Shown in pieces: positions 36,406-45,189 of a stretch of DNA of 64,000 nt. The translations under genes and the position numbers were made by a program. Each line of letters opens with the position of its first letter. Within the stretch, counting starts at the first letter, position 1. Under the pieces are notes generated by a model. That model did no database searches, was not told the DNA's origin, and saw only the letters and a list, made by a program, of their open reading frames with translations. The DNA is from Parachlamydiales bacterium (GTDB lineage Bacteria > Chlamydiota > Chlamydiia > Chlamydiales > JABDDJ01), in contig JBAZCF010000006.1 of assembly GCA_041671045.1 (NCBI GenBank), positions 62,001-126,000 on the forward strand. Reading direction: 5' to 3'.

Positions 36406-38216
36406 CAGAGTTCTTCTTCGCTAATCAGGTTATCCATAATAAATTGTCTGCGTTGGGGAGTATTTTTCCCCATGTAAAATTGCAGCGTAGGCTTGATGTC
36501 GCCGAGGTGGTTGACTGTGACTGGGATAAGGCGGATATCATCGGCGATGAAGCGTTTGAATTCTTGAGGAGAAATCTCTCCCAGACCTTTAAAGCGGGTA
36601 ATTTCGATACCCTTTTTCAAAACCTTGATCGCTTTTTCCTTTTCCTGATCGCTGTAGCAATAAATTGTTTTTTCTTTATTGCGTACTTTGAAGGAAGGGG
36701 TTTCTAGAATATAGAGGTGGTTATTGAGGACCAGTCCATCAAAATACGTCAGGAAGAAGGTGATGAGCAGGTTACGTATATGCATTCCGTCCACATCGGC
36801 ATCGGTTGCTAGAACGACTTTATTGTAACGCAAGTTAGAGAGGTCTTCCTCAATATTGAGCGCGCTCATTAAATTATACATCTCTTCGTTCTTATAGAGC
36901 TGGTCCAATTTCATGCCGAAAACATTGAGCGGCTTTCCCCTTAGAGAGAAGACAGCTTGTGTCATCGGATCTCTTGAGGCCACGATGGATGCGCTGGCAC
37001 TATCCCCTTCCGTGAGGAAAATCATTGTTTGATCGCCTCGGCCCGATTTATCTTGGTGATGGTATTTGCAATCGCGCAGCTTGGGAATTTTGAACGAAAT
37101 TTTCTTCTGTTTTTCCTTAGCTTCTTTTTTAACTGCTGCCAGTTCTTTACGCAGCTGTTCGTTAAAAGCGATCCTTTCAATTAAACGTTTGGCGACTATA
37201 GGGTTTTTGTATAGGAGGTCGCAAACGGCGGTTTTGATTTCCTGGACTAAAGGGACGCGGATCTCGGTATTGCCTAGCTTGTTTTTGGTCTGCGATTCGA
37301 AGACAGGGTCTTTAACTTTGACCAAAATAGTGCCTACAATCCCTTCGCGTAGATCGACACCTTGGAAGTTTTTCTGGGCAAATTCATTGACGCCTTTAAG
37401 TAAACCCTCGCGATAGGCGGAAAGGTGGGTTCCCCCATCGGAAGTATATTGTCCATTGACAAATGAGTAGTAATTCTCGCCATAGCTCTGAGTATGGAGA
37501 AAAGCGAATTCCACAGTTTTGCCGCGGTAATGCAGGGGTTCATATAAACGCTCTTCCTCGCCCACTTCTTCATTTAACAAGTCCAAAAGGCCATTTTCAG
37601 ACGCAATATCCTCACCATTATAAACCAAAGTCAATCCCGTATTCAAATAGGCATAATGCCACATTCTACGGCGTATATTTTCATCTTGATAAGCAAATTT
37701 ATGAAAGATCTCGATATCGGGAATAAACTCAACATAAGTCCCCGTCGGCTCTTGCGACTTTTGTTCCTTTTTATTGAGCAATTTACCGCGGCTGAAAACA
37801 GCTTCCACCATTTTCCCCTCACGGAAGCTGCGCACAATGAAATGGCTGGACAAGGCATTGACTGCTTTAGTACCTACACCGTTCAAACCGACGGAAAATT
37901 GGAAAACGTCGTCATTGTATTTAGCGCCTGTATTGATCTGGCTAACGCAATCGATCACTTTGCCTAGAGGAATGCCCCGTCCGAAATCGCGCACTTGGAC
38001 TAAACTTTGTGCAAAATCCAAGTTGATCTCAATCTTTTTGCCATTGCCCATGATAAACTCATCTACACTGTTATCTATCACTTCTTTCAGCATGACATAA
38101 ATCCCGTCATCCGGATTGGATCCATCGCCTAAACGGCCGATGTACATTCCGGAACGCAATCTTATATGCTCTAGGGGAGCGAGCGTCTGTATGGTTGTTT
38201 CGTCGTAATCTTTCAT
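36405..38216 (-). CDS. parE: Type IIA topoisomerase subunit B (ParE-like, chlamydial GyrB_2)
   Basis: 603 residues. GHKL ATPase motifs are EVIDNSVDEF (about 44-53) and VRDFGRGIPLG, and the TOPRIM domain shows LTEGDSASAS and ATDADVDGMHIRNLL. Length is close to ParE. ATP-driven strand passage with the A subunit decatenates or relaxes chromosomes. It is the first gene of the parE-parC-recX run, divergent from pseB, in the same neighbourhood as hemA as known in Chlamydiaceae. Confidence 0.94.
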   Translation of the reverse strand: MKDYDETTIQTLAPLEHIRLRSGMYIGRLGDGSNPDDGIYVMLKEVIDNSVDEFIMGNGKKIEINLDFAQSLVQVRDFGRGIPLGKVIDCVSQINTGAKYNDDVFQFSVGLNGVGTKAVNALSSHFIVRSFREGKMVEAVFSRGKLLNKKEQKSQEPTGTYVEFIPDIEIFHKFAYQDENIRRRMWHYAYLNTGLTLVYNGEDIASENGLLDLLNEEVGEEERLYEPLHYRGKTVEFAFLHTQSYGENYYSFVNGQYTSDGGTHLSAYREGLLKGVNEFAQKNFQGVDLREGIVGTILVKVKDPVFESQTKNKLGNTEIRVPLVQEIKTAVCDLLYKNPIVAKRLIERIAFNEQLRKELAAVKKEAKEKQKKISFKIPKLRDCKYHHQDKSGRGDQTMIFLTEGDSASASIVASRDPMTQAVFSLRGKPLNVFGMKLDQLYKNEEMYNLMSALNIEEDLSNLRYNKVVLATDADVDGMHIRNLLITFFLTYFDGLVLNNHLYILETPSFKVRNKEKTIYCYSDQEKEKAIKVLKKGIEITRFKGLGEISPQEFKRFIADDIRLIPVTVNHLGDIKPTLQFYMGKNTPQRRQFIMDNLISEEEL

Positions 38217-38288
38217 AATTTTTTTGTCTTGTTGCGCTGTGAAAGATAATACATTAGGATTAGGAAATCTAGTCTTACGAGGTCAATC

Positions 38289-39302
38289 ATGTCAAATTAT
38301 GAATTCTTAAGGGATAAATCCATCCTAATCACGGGAGGAACAGGAAGTTTAGGACGGCAGCTCGCAAAAATCCTTCTTACCGAAGCAAATCCCCTTAAGG
38401 TAATTGTTTTTAGCAGGGATGAATGGAAGCAATCCGAGATGCGCGCAAGCGAGCCTCTCTTCAACCATAAAGCGATGCGCTATTTTCTAGGCGACGTACG
38501 TGATCCGCAACGGCTTGTCCGTGCCTTCAATGAAGTGGACTACGTGATACACGCCGCAGCTTTGAAGCAAGTTCCTGCGGCAGAGTATAATCCCACGGAA
38601 TTCGTTAGAACGAATATCGACGGGGCAGTAAATGTGATCAATGCGGCTATAGACTGCCGCGTACGTGCTGTGATGGCCCTTTCCACAGATAAGGCCGTCA
38701 ACCCTGTTAACCTTTATGGAGCGACAAAGTTATGCTCCGATAAGCTTTTCGTCGCGGGCAACTCCTATGTCGGCCGTCAAATGGAACCAAAGCTAAGCGT
38801 TGTACGCTATGGTAATGTGTTAGGAAGCCGCGGAAGCATTATCCCTCTCTGGCAAAAAATGGTGGCAGACGGGGCAACCAGCCTACCTATCACAGATATG
38901 CGGATGACCCGTTTTTGGATCTCCATAGAGCAGGCAGCGCATTTCGTGTTGAATTGCTTTAAATACCTTGTGGGCGGAGAAATCTTCGTCCCGAAAATTC
39001 CAAGCATGCGTATTGTGGATCTTGCACAGACTATTGCGCCTAAGCTGCCTCATGACATCATTGGGGTACGTCCAGGTGAGAAACTCCATGAAGTGATGAT
39101 CACCCCCGAAAACGCCCCTAATACGCTCGATTGCGGGGACTATTATGCCATTTTACCTGCCACCCGCGCTAATGATAATGAATATATTAAAAGATTTCAG
39201 AAAGGTAAAGAGACCCAGTGGGTACCTGAAGGATTTAATTATGCTTCCAATACCAATGATAAGTGGTTGAATGTGGAATCTTTGCGCAAACTTATCCATT
39301 GA
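38289..39302 (+). CDS. pseB: UDP-GlcNAc 4,6-dehydratase (inverting), PseB/FlaA1-like
   Basis: 337 residues, an extended short-chain dehydrogenase. NAD(P) binding is at ITGGTGSLGRQLAKIL (about 14-29). The catalytic STDKAVNPVNLYGATK (about 132-147) carries the lysine and YxxxK pair, and VRPGEKLHE lies near 259. The family converts UDP-GlcNAc to a 4-keto-6-deoxy sugar, the first step to pseudaminic acid or related 6-deoxy sugars. No other sugar-modification genes are adjacent, so its end product is unclear; it could feed the polysaccharide operon at the left of the window. Confidence 0.88.
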   Translation: MSNYEFLRDKSILITGGTGSLGRQLAKILLTEANPLKVIVFSRDEWKQSEMRASEPLFNHKAMRYFLGDVRDPQRLVRAFNEVDYVIHAAALKQVPAAEYNPTEFVRTNIDGAVNVINAAIDCRVRAVMALSTDKAVNPVNLYGATKLCSDKLFVAGNSYVGRQMEPKLSVVRYGNVLGSRGSIIPLWQKMVADGATSLPITDMRMTRFWISIEQAAHFVLNCFKYLVGGEIFVPKIPSMRIVDLAQTIAPKLPHDIIGVRPGEKLHEVMITPENAPNTLDCGDYYAILPATRANDNEYIKRFQKGKETQWVPEGFNYASNTNDKWLNVESLRKLIH

Positions 39303-39311
39303 ACCACTTAA

Positions 39312-39354
39312 AAAATATTCGTAAAGTCCTGCTCGGATGCTTTACGAATATTTT
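39312..39354 (+). terminator. Terminator between pseB and hemA
   Basis: A 15-base perfect stem pairs 39312-39326 with 39340-39354 around a 13-base loop. The distal arm ends in TATTTT. It is 9 bases after the pseB stop and would separate pseB from hemA transcription. Confidence 0.7.
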
Positions 39355-39428
39355 CACAAAACTCATTTGGGTATAAAACATTTATTTTGATATAAAGTAT
39401 TTTCCACATCACGGCACTAGGACCACGC

Positions 39429-40424
39429 ATGCGTGTTGGCGTACTCGGCATTAACCATAAGTTAGCATCCCTAAGCTTGCGCGAAGCTATTGCAGCAGCG
39501 TGTAATAAGTATTTCGGATCAGAGAAGATCGTGCATGCCGGACATGCTTTCCTGTTATTATCTACCTGCAACCGCACGGAAGTTTATTTTGCTTCGGAAG
39601 ATCCGGCCCAAGCACACTCCTATATTTTATCCCTTTTACGGGAAGAAGTAGAAAGCGACTTCGAGCAGAAAATCTACTCTTTCTTCGGTTATGACTGTTT
39701 CTATCATCTAACGCGGGTTACAGCGGGATTGGATAGCGCCATACTTGCGGAAACTGAGATCCAGGGCCAAGTGAAGTTGAGTTATGAGCATGCTACAGGA
39801 AAATCCTCTCTGCCGCCTGAACTCCATTTTGTTTTCCAAAAGTCGCTGCAAATCGCAAAACAAGCGCGTCATACGCTGCTGAACCAATTTTCAAATACTT
39901 CATTAGAACAATTGATGTGGCGACTTTGCACTGAACAATTTAAAGAAAGTCCCAAAATCCTATTCATCGGTGCATCCCAAGTAAACGTCAAGGCGTTAAA
40001 CTATATTAAACGCAGAGAATATGGCGAGTTATGGATTTGCAACCGCACCGACAGCAAAGCACAGGAAATTGCTTCCCAATCTGAAATTTCTTATCTCCCT
40101 TGGGAAGAACGTCATATGTGGAGTCATTCTGATGTCGTTTGCTGTGCCACTAAGTCCCCTACTCCCCTTATCCAGGGCAGAACTCCAGGGATTGCAACAC
40201 GTCTTTTCTTTGATTTGTCCGTTCCTAGAAATATTGCACCCGAGATGGCAGAATTAGGATTACTCTTTGATATTGATCAGTTGCAAGCAATGGTCCGAAA
40301 ACAGCAATCGCATCTTGGAAACGCAGTCATACAAGCAGAGAAGCTTGTCGGCAATGCTACCCTCTGCCATTTAAAGAATTGGCAGCGCCGCGATCATGTG
40401 CGTCGCCAGCTTGCCTATGCATAA
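39429..40424 (+). CDS. hemA: Glutamyl-tRNA reductase
   Basis: 331 residues, about 80 short of the E. coli enzyme. It reduces Glu-tRNA to glutamate-1-semialdehyde, the first step of heme synthesis by the C5 pathway. The catalytic cysteine lies in LSTCNRTEVYF (Cys47). The NADPH domain shows ILFIGASQVNVKALNYIKRR and ICNRTDSKAQEI, with a late LFFDLSVPRNIAPEM. The C-terminal dimerisation helices appear reduced, as in other chlamydiae, which explains the length. It lies close to the parE-parC pair. Confidence 0.93.
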   Translation: MRVGVLGINHKLASLSLREAIAAACNKYFGSEKIVHAGHAFLLLSTCNRTEVYFASEDPAQAHSYILSLLREEVESDFEQKIYSFFGYDCFYHLTRVTAGLDSAILAETEIQGQVKLSYEHATGKSSLPPELHFVFQKSLQIAKQARHTLLNQFSNTSLEQLMWRLCTEQFKESPKILFIGASQVNVKALNYIKRREYGELWICNRTDSKAQEIASQSEISYLPWEERHMWSHSDVVCCATKSPTPLIQGRTPGIATRLFFDLSVPRNIAPEMAELGLLFDIDQLQAMVRKQQSHLGNAVIQAEKLVGNATLCHLKNWQRRDHVRRQLAYA

Positions 40425-40559
40425 TAGATCTCAAAAACACACAATTAATATCCATGAACATTAGATAAGCTATAATTTATTATTAATCAACAGTTTAAAT
40501 AATTTTTATTAATAGATCAGTCAGAAAAGTGGGATAAATATTATAGTAAATTAGAGAAA

Positions 40560-40587
40560 GAAGAACGGCATTAGTTTGCCGTTCTTC
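40560..40587 (-). terminator. Rho-independent-type terminator after asnS
   Basis: Arms GAAGAACGGCA (40560-40570) and TGCCGTTCTTC (40577-40587) pair perfectly with a six-base loop. On the minus strand a T-rich TTTCTCTAATTT follows. It lies 26 bases past the asnS stop. Confidence 0.7.
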
Positions 40588-40612
40588 ATAAAGATAAGAT
40601 GTAAGGTTAATT

Positions 40613-42016
40613 CTAAAAGTCAGCATTTCCGGGATAACGGGGGAATGGGATAACATCGCGGATATTATCCATGCCGGTAATAAACTGTACAAGACGTTCA
40701 AAACCTGCACCAAAACCGCTATGAGGAATGCTTCCATATTTACGGAGTTCCAAATACCACCAGTAATCTTCTTCATGCATTTTAAGGTCGTGCATACGTT
40801 CCTTCAGATAGTCCAGCCTTTCTTCCCTTTGGCTGCCGCCGATAATTTCGCCGACGCGTGGAACGAGTACGTCCATAGCACGCACGGTTTTGTTATCTTC
40901 ATTCATACGCATGTAAAAGGCTTTAATATCTTTGGGATAGTCGGTGATAATGACGGGCTTACCGAAATGCTCTTCTGTAAGGAAGCGTTCATGCTCAGTT
41001 TGCAGGTCAATGCCCCATTTGACAGGGTATTGGAAAGTCTTGCCTGATTTCTCGAGAATGCGGACGGCGTATGTGTAGGTTGCGTGTTCGAAGGGAGTCT
41101 TTTGAACGAGCGTCAACCTTTCAACAAGACCATGGGAGACATATTTGTCGAAGAAGTGCATATCTTCGGCATTATGCTGCATGACATAATTGATGAGGTA
41201 CTTGATATAGGCTTCTGCGCATTCCATATTGTCTTCTAATTCTGCGAAAGCCATTTCAGGTTCAATCATCCAAAATTCAGCCAGGTGGCGAGAGGTATTG
41301 GAGTTTTCTGCGCGGAAGGTGGGTCCGAAAGTATAGATATCGGAGAGTGCCGAAGCATAGATCTCGCCGTTGAGCTGTCCGGATACTGTTAAGAACGTAG
41401 GCTTGCCAAAGAAGTCTTGGGAGGAGTCTACCTTGCCATCTTCGCCACGAGGAAGCTTTTCCAAGTCGAGGGTAGTGACACGGAACATTTCGCCGGCGCC
41501 TTCGCAGTCGGCCCCTGTGATGATTGGAGTATGGATATAGAGGAATCCCCTCTCCTGGAAAAACTTATGCGTAGCGAACGCAAGGGCATTGCGCACACGT
41601 GCTACAGCACCAAGAGTATTTGTTCTTGGGCGAAGGTGAGCGATAGAGCGCAGGAATTCAAAAGTATGTCTTTTCTTTTGGAGAGGATAGCTTTCGGGAT
41701 CGCATTTGCCTAGGATCTCAATTTTATCGGCTTTTAATTCCAGAGCTTGGTTTTTCCCGGGGCTTTCAACTATTTGTCCTGTGACGGCAATGGAAGTTCC
41801 TGTCGACAAGCTTGCGATGAGGCTGTCGTAGTGCGCCATTGTAGGTTCGGCAATGACTTGGAAGTTGGTTAAAGTGGAGCCGTCGTTCATCTCCACAAAG
41901 CTGAAAGTTTTCTGATTACGGACGGTGCGGACCCAGCCTTTGACAGTGATTGTCTTACCTATAAGTTCTTCTAGGGGCTTTCTAGGGTTTTTTAAATCAA
42001 CAATTCTTGTACGCAT
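40613..42016 (-). CDS. asnS: Asparaginyl-tRNA synthetase
   Basis: 467 residues, class IIb. The N-terminal OB fold binds the anticodon (GKTITVKGWVRTVRNQKTF). Motif 2 is FRAENSNTSRHLAEFWMIEP and motif 3 is GFGAGFERLVQFITGMDNIR. The enzyme charges tRNA-Asn directly with asparagine. Chlamydiaceae lack this enzyme and amidate Asp-tRNA-Asn through GatCAB, so its presence is an environmental-chlamydia trait. It is transcribed in the same direction as nfo, 15 bases downstream. Confidence 0.95.
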   Translation of the reverse strand: MRTRIVDLKNPRKPLEELIGKTITVKGWVRTVRNQKTFSFVEMNDGSTLTNFQVIAEPTMAHYDSLIASLSTGTSIAVTGQIVESPGKNQALELKADKIEILGKCDPESYPLQKKRHTFEFLRSIAHLRPRTNTLGAVARVRNALAFATHKFFQERGFLYIHTPIITGADCEGAGEMFRVTTLDLEKLPRGEDGKVDSSQDFFGKPTFLTVSGQLNGEIYASALSDIYTFGPTFRAENSNTSRHLAEFWMIEPEMAFAELEDNMECAEAYIKYLINYVMQHNAEDMHFFDKYVSHGLVERLTLVQKTPFEHATYTYAVRILEKSGKTFQYPVKWGIDLQTEHERFLTEEHFGKPVIITDYPKDIKAFYMRMNEDNKTVRAMDVLVPRVGEIIGGSQREERLDYLKERMHDLKMHEEDYWWYLELRKYGSIPHSGFGAGFERLVQFITGMDNIRDVIPFPRYPGNADF

Positions 42017-42031
42017 ATATTTTTTTCCTAT

Positions 42032-42913
42032 TTATACAAAACTTCTGAGTAGGGCGATTTCTTTGATCCAAAGAGGGGGGCCGTCAGGGGTTTCTAAATA
42101 TTTGGGCAAATGGCGGGTGCGGGGATCTTGCATGAGGAAGCTAAAGCATTCCATGCCTATCTCCCCTTCTCCGAGGGGCTTATGGCGGTCGACACGAGAG
42201 CCTAGGCCTTTAGCCGAGTCGTTGAGGTGGAAGGCGTATAGGTGTTCTAAGCCTACGACCCTATCAAATTCTTTAAGAGTAGCGTCAACAGCTTCGGCAG
42301 TACGCATATCGTAACCCGCGACAAAGGCATGGCAGGTATCGATACAGACGCCTATGGGGATCTTTTTCTTTACTTTTTCTAACACGTAGGAAAGTTCTTC
42401 GAAGCGATATCCTACAGCAGATCCTTGCCCGGCCGTGCATTCTAGCAGAAGGCGGGTATGCCCTTCTCCGGCTTGTTTTTCTATAAGCAAAAGACTTTCG
42501 ACAATTTTATCAAGACATGCTTCACGCGATTCTTTTGTGGCAGCGCCGGGATGAAAGTTAAGGAAAGTCAGGTTCAGTTGATGGCAGCGTGTAAGTTCTT
42601 CACTGAAGGCTTGGCGGCTTTTGGCCAGTAATTCAGGATCGGGTGAGCCAAGGTTGATAAGATAGCTGTCGTGGCTCATGATGGATTGAATGCCTGTCTC
42701 ATCTAAAGCATACTTCCAACGGTCAAGTTCGTCCGGGGTGAAAACTCGGCCTTTCCACTGTTTCTGATTCGAAGTGAAAAGCTGCACAGTAGTAGCGCCG
42801 ATTTTTTGGCCTTCTAACAGTGCTTTATGCACGCCGCCGGCGGCAGAAGTATGAGCGCCAATAAGTAGATGGGCAGGATCATCAAGTAGATGGGCAGGAT
42901 CATCTTTCATCAT
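42032..42913 (-). CDS. nfo: Endonuclease IV (AP endonuclease)
   Basis: 293 residues. Endonuclease IV nicks DNA 5' of abasic sites in base-excision repair, using three zinc ions. The TIM-barrel begins at LLIGAHTSAAGGVHKAL; the zinc ligands fall in FHPGAATKE, LLLECTAGQG, GVCIDTCHAFVAGYD and HLNDSAKGLGSRVDRH. An AAAGGA ribosome-binding site supports the ATG at 42913 or 42910. The leading residues contain a duplicated DDPAHLL from a 21-base tandem repeat; the first copy is extra relative to the family. Neighbours murJ and rpsD match chlamydial synteny. Confidence 0.95.
   Translation of the reverse strand: MMKDDPAHLLDDPAHLLIGAHTSAAGGVHKALLEGQKIGATTVQLFTSNQKQWKGRVFTPDELDRWKYALDETGIQSIMSHDSYLINLGSPDPELLAKSRQAFSEELTRCHQLNLTFLNFHPGAATKESREACLDKIVESLLLIEKQAGEGHTRLLLECTAGQGSAVGYRFEELSYVLEKVKKKIPIGVCIDTCHAFVAGYDMRTAEAVDATLKEFDRVVGLEHLYAFHLNDSAKGLGSRVDRHKPLGEGEIGMECFSFLMQDPRTRHLPKYLETPDGPPLWIKEIALLRSFV
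42863..42904. repeat. 21-base perfect tandem duplication inside the start of nfo
   Basis: Two identical 21-base units (42863-42883 and 42884-42904) lie head to tail and add an in-frame DDPAHLL heptapeptide ahead of the endonuclease IV fold. The exact identity of the copies implies a recent slippage or duplication event. Confidence 0.9.
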
Positions 42914-43007
42914 TTTTCCTTTAGATAAATCAGGTAGATCATACCATCGTTAGGGCGTTCTTTACAAATAAGGAAAATAATTCTAAAAGCGCGCATCATA
43001 CAATGTT

Positions 43008-44354
43008 ATGAAACAAGATACTTTTAAGACAATTGCCCGTTCAGCAAGACATTTTTTGAGCGGAACAGTATTAAGCCGAGTAACAGGATTGATCCGGGAT
43101 GTCGCTACTGCTTATGCGTTTGGCGCTGATGCAAGTGTTGCAGCTTTTTTAGTTGCCTTTCGTTTTTCTCATCTTTTCAGACGGATTTTAGGCGAAGGTG
43201 CATTGCAAGGGGCTTTTACTCCACGCTACGAAAAGTTGAAGCATGAAGACCCTGTACAAGCGGCATTATTCTACCGTGATCTTCAGTATGGATTAGGCAG
43301 TTTACTCTTTGTATTCATCCTTTTTAGCATAGGGATTTTGCAGTTTGCAAACGGATGGAGCGGCCTTTCAGCAGGAAATCACGAGATTATTCTGCTGACG
43401 ACCTATTTAATGCCGGGTTTATTTTTCATTTGTTTATATGGTCTGAATGCCTCTTTGCTCCAGTGTGAAAGTAAGTATCTCCTGTCCAGCGCGGTTCCTT
43501 CACTTCTCAATTTAGGTTGGACAGTCGGAGTATTGCTCTTAACAGGGCTTCCCTCTGCGCAAGCAATGCCTTGGCTTGCCTTATGCGTAGTATTGGCCAC
43601 AGGACTACAGTGGGCAGCTACGGTGCCTGCCTGCCGGAGCATAGTACATAAACTTGCGCCCCAAATGGCATGGAGGAGCTGGGATATTTACTCTTTAAAT
43701 GTGAAAGCCCTCGTCAAACCCATGCTATTGACAATTGCGGGCGTTGCAGCTACACAGGTCAACTCGGCAACGGATGCTCTTTTTGCTCGCTATGCCGACT
43801 TGGAGGGGCCTGCTTACCTATGGTATGCCATCCGGCTGCAGCAGCTGCCGCTGGCCCTTTTCGGCATTGCCATCGGAAATGCGATTCTGCCCCCGCTGGC
43901 ACGTGCTGCCCGTGAAGGAAATCAGGAACGTTTTCAAAGCTTTATCCGCTATGCATGGAAGGCCACTCTCGCGTTAATGATCCCTATTACTTTGGGAATT
44001 TTCCTTTTTGGCGGCTGGGCTATTCAATTGATTTTCGGACATGGAGACTTCAATAGTCAGGATGCAGCTATGACATTCTACTGTTTGGAAGGCTATGCGA
44101 TTGGACTTATCCCCTCCGCTTTGGTGATCTGCCATCTTCAGGGGTTCTTTGCGCGGGGCGACTATAAAACACCGATGCGTGCTTCGCTAGGCTCCGTCGT
44201 ATGCAATACCTTTTTGAATGCGCTATTTATCTTTGGATTGGGTTGGGGAAGCGTGAGCGTAGCGATTGCAACAGGAATAAGTGCGTGGGTAAACTTAGGA
44301 TTGTTCTATGTTTTCAGGCCTAAATTGAGCCCATTATTTGGAGAAGCTACTTGA
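43008..44354 (+). CDS. murJ: Lipid II flippase MurJ, short form
   Basis: 448 residues with about twelve membrane segments. It flips undecaprenyl-linked peptidoglycan precursor (lipid II) to the periplasm. The MOP-superfamily signature FRFSHLFRRILGEGALQGAFTP is split here at FRRILGEGALQGAF (about 53-66), with the conserved arginines and glutamates of the central cavity. Typical MurJ proteins are ~510-540 residues with 14 helices; this frame ends after the twelfth, and only 38 bases remain before the convergent rpsD stop, so helices 13-14 seem truly absent. The upstream ATG is the only plausible start. Confidence 0.9.
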   Translation: MKQDTFKTIARSARHFLSGTVLSRVTGLIRDVATAYAFGADASVAAFLVAFRFSHLFRRILGEGALQGAFTPRYEKLKHEDPVQAALFYRDLQYGLGSLLFVFILFSIGILQFANGWSGLSAGNHEIILLTTYLMPGLFFICLYGLNASLLQCESKYLLSSAVPSLLNLGWTVGVLLLTGLPSAQAMPWLALCVVLATGLQWAATVPACRSIVHKLAPQMAWRSWDIYSLNVKALVKPMLLTIAGVAATQVNSATDALFARYADLEGPAYLWYAIRLQQLPLALFGIAIGNAILPPLARAAREGNQERFQSFIRYAWKATLALMIPITLGIFLFGGWAIQLIFGHGDFNSQDAAMTFYCLEGYAIGLIPSALVICHLQGFFARGDYKTPMRASLGSVVCNTFLNALFIFGLGWGSVSVAIATGISAWVNLGLFYVFRPKLSPLFGEAT

Positions 44355-44365
44355 GATGAACATGA

Positions 44366-44386
44366 AGCGCGGCCAGAGGCCGCGCT
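44366..44386. terminator. Convergent hairpin between murJ and rpsD
   Basis: Arms AGCGCGGCC (44366-44374) and GGCCGCGCT (44378-44386) form nine perfect pairs with an AGA loop. No T-run follows on either strand, so termination efficiency is uncertain. Its place between convergent stops suggests a shared terminator. Confidence 0.55.
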
Positions 44387-44392
44387 ACAAGA

Positions 44393-45013
44393 CTATGAGC
44401 TGTGAGCGAGGAAGTCGCACACTTCATGGATATCGATTTCGATAGGAAGAGGGATCTGCTCGATTTCAGGAAAGGAAAGCATTTTCCCACTGAAAGAGGA
44501 CTTGTCTAATTCGTAGAAATCTGGAACGTTGCGTGTGGGGTTTTCCAACGCTTCGCCGATAGCTTTCATTTGACGGGAGCCTTCTTTGATCGAAATAATT
44601 TGACCTGGGCGAACTAGGTAAGAACGGATGTCCACTTTTTTGCCGTCAACGAGGATATGTCCATGGGACACTAGCTGTTGTGCAGCGAAAATTGTGCTTC
44701 CGAACTTAAGCCTGTAGACAACGACGTCCAGGCGTGATTCTAGTTGGTGCATCAAGTGCATCGGGGTAGGGCCTTCGCGACGGAATGCCTCTGTATAATA
44801 CTTCATGAGCTGTTTTTCTGTTAGCATGCCATAGACAGCTTTCAGTTTTTGTTTCTCTTCTAGTTGCAGACCGTAGTCTGACTTCTTACGGCGGCGTGCT
44901 CCGTGCATACCCGGGGGGTTTGGCTTATGGAGCAGGGGATTGCGGGCGCGTCCGAAAATGTTAATTCCGAAACGGCGGGCAACACGGTTTTTATTTCCTC
45001 TAAAACGGGCCAT
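44393..45013 (-). CDS. rpsD: 30S ribosomal protein S4
   Basis: 206 residues from the ATG at 45013, giving the canonical MARFRGNKN start with GAGG upstream; a TTG at 45025 is less likely. S4 nucleates 30S assembly on the 16S 5' domain. The N-terminal SRRFGINIFGR-like region, the KKSDYGLQLEEKQKLK segment and the S4 RNA-binding domain (RLDVVVYRLKF, AAQQLVSHGHILVDGKKVDI) are all present. It stands alone here rather than in an alpha-operon, as known in chlamydiae. Confidence 0.97.
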   Translation of the reverse strand: MARFRGNKNRVARRFGINIFGRARNPLLHKPNPPGMHGARRRKKSDYGLQLEEKQKLKAVYGMLTEKQLMKYYTEAFRREGPTPMHLMHQLESRLDVVVYRLKFGSTIFAAQQLVSHGHILVDGKKVDIRSYLVRPGQIISIKEGSRQMKAIGEALENPTRNVPDFYELDKSSFSGKMLSFPEIEQIPLPIEIDIHEVCDFLAHSS

Positions 45014-45189
45014 TGTAATCCTCAATTAAGGCAAATTTCCCCGTTTGGCTACTAACGGGTTTTTAAAATTTGACGAAGCGATAGATGGATTATTCCATAC
45101 TAGCGCTTAAAATTCAACTTTCTTGCTCAAAATCTCTAGGCATCCTAAGCTAAAATTAATTGTAGAATTATGATTAGAGATTTTTCCTT

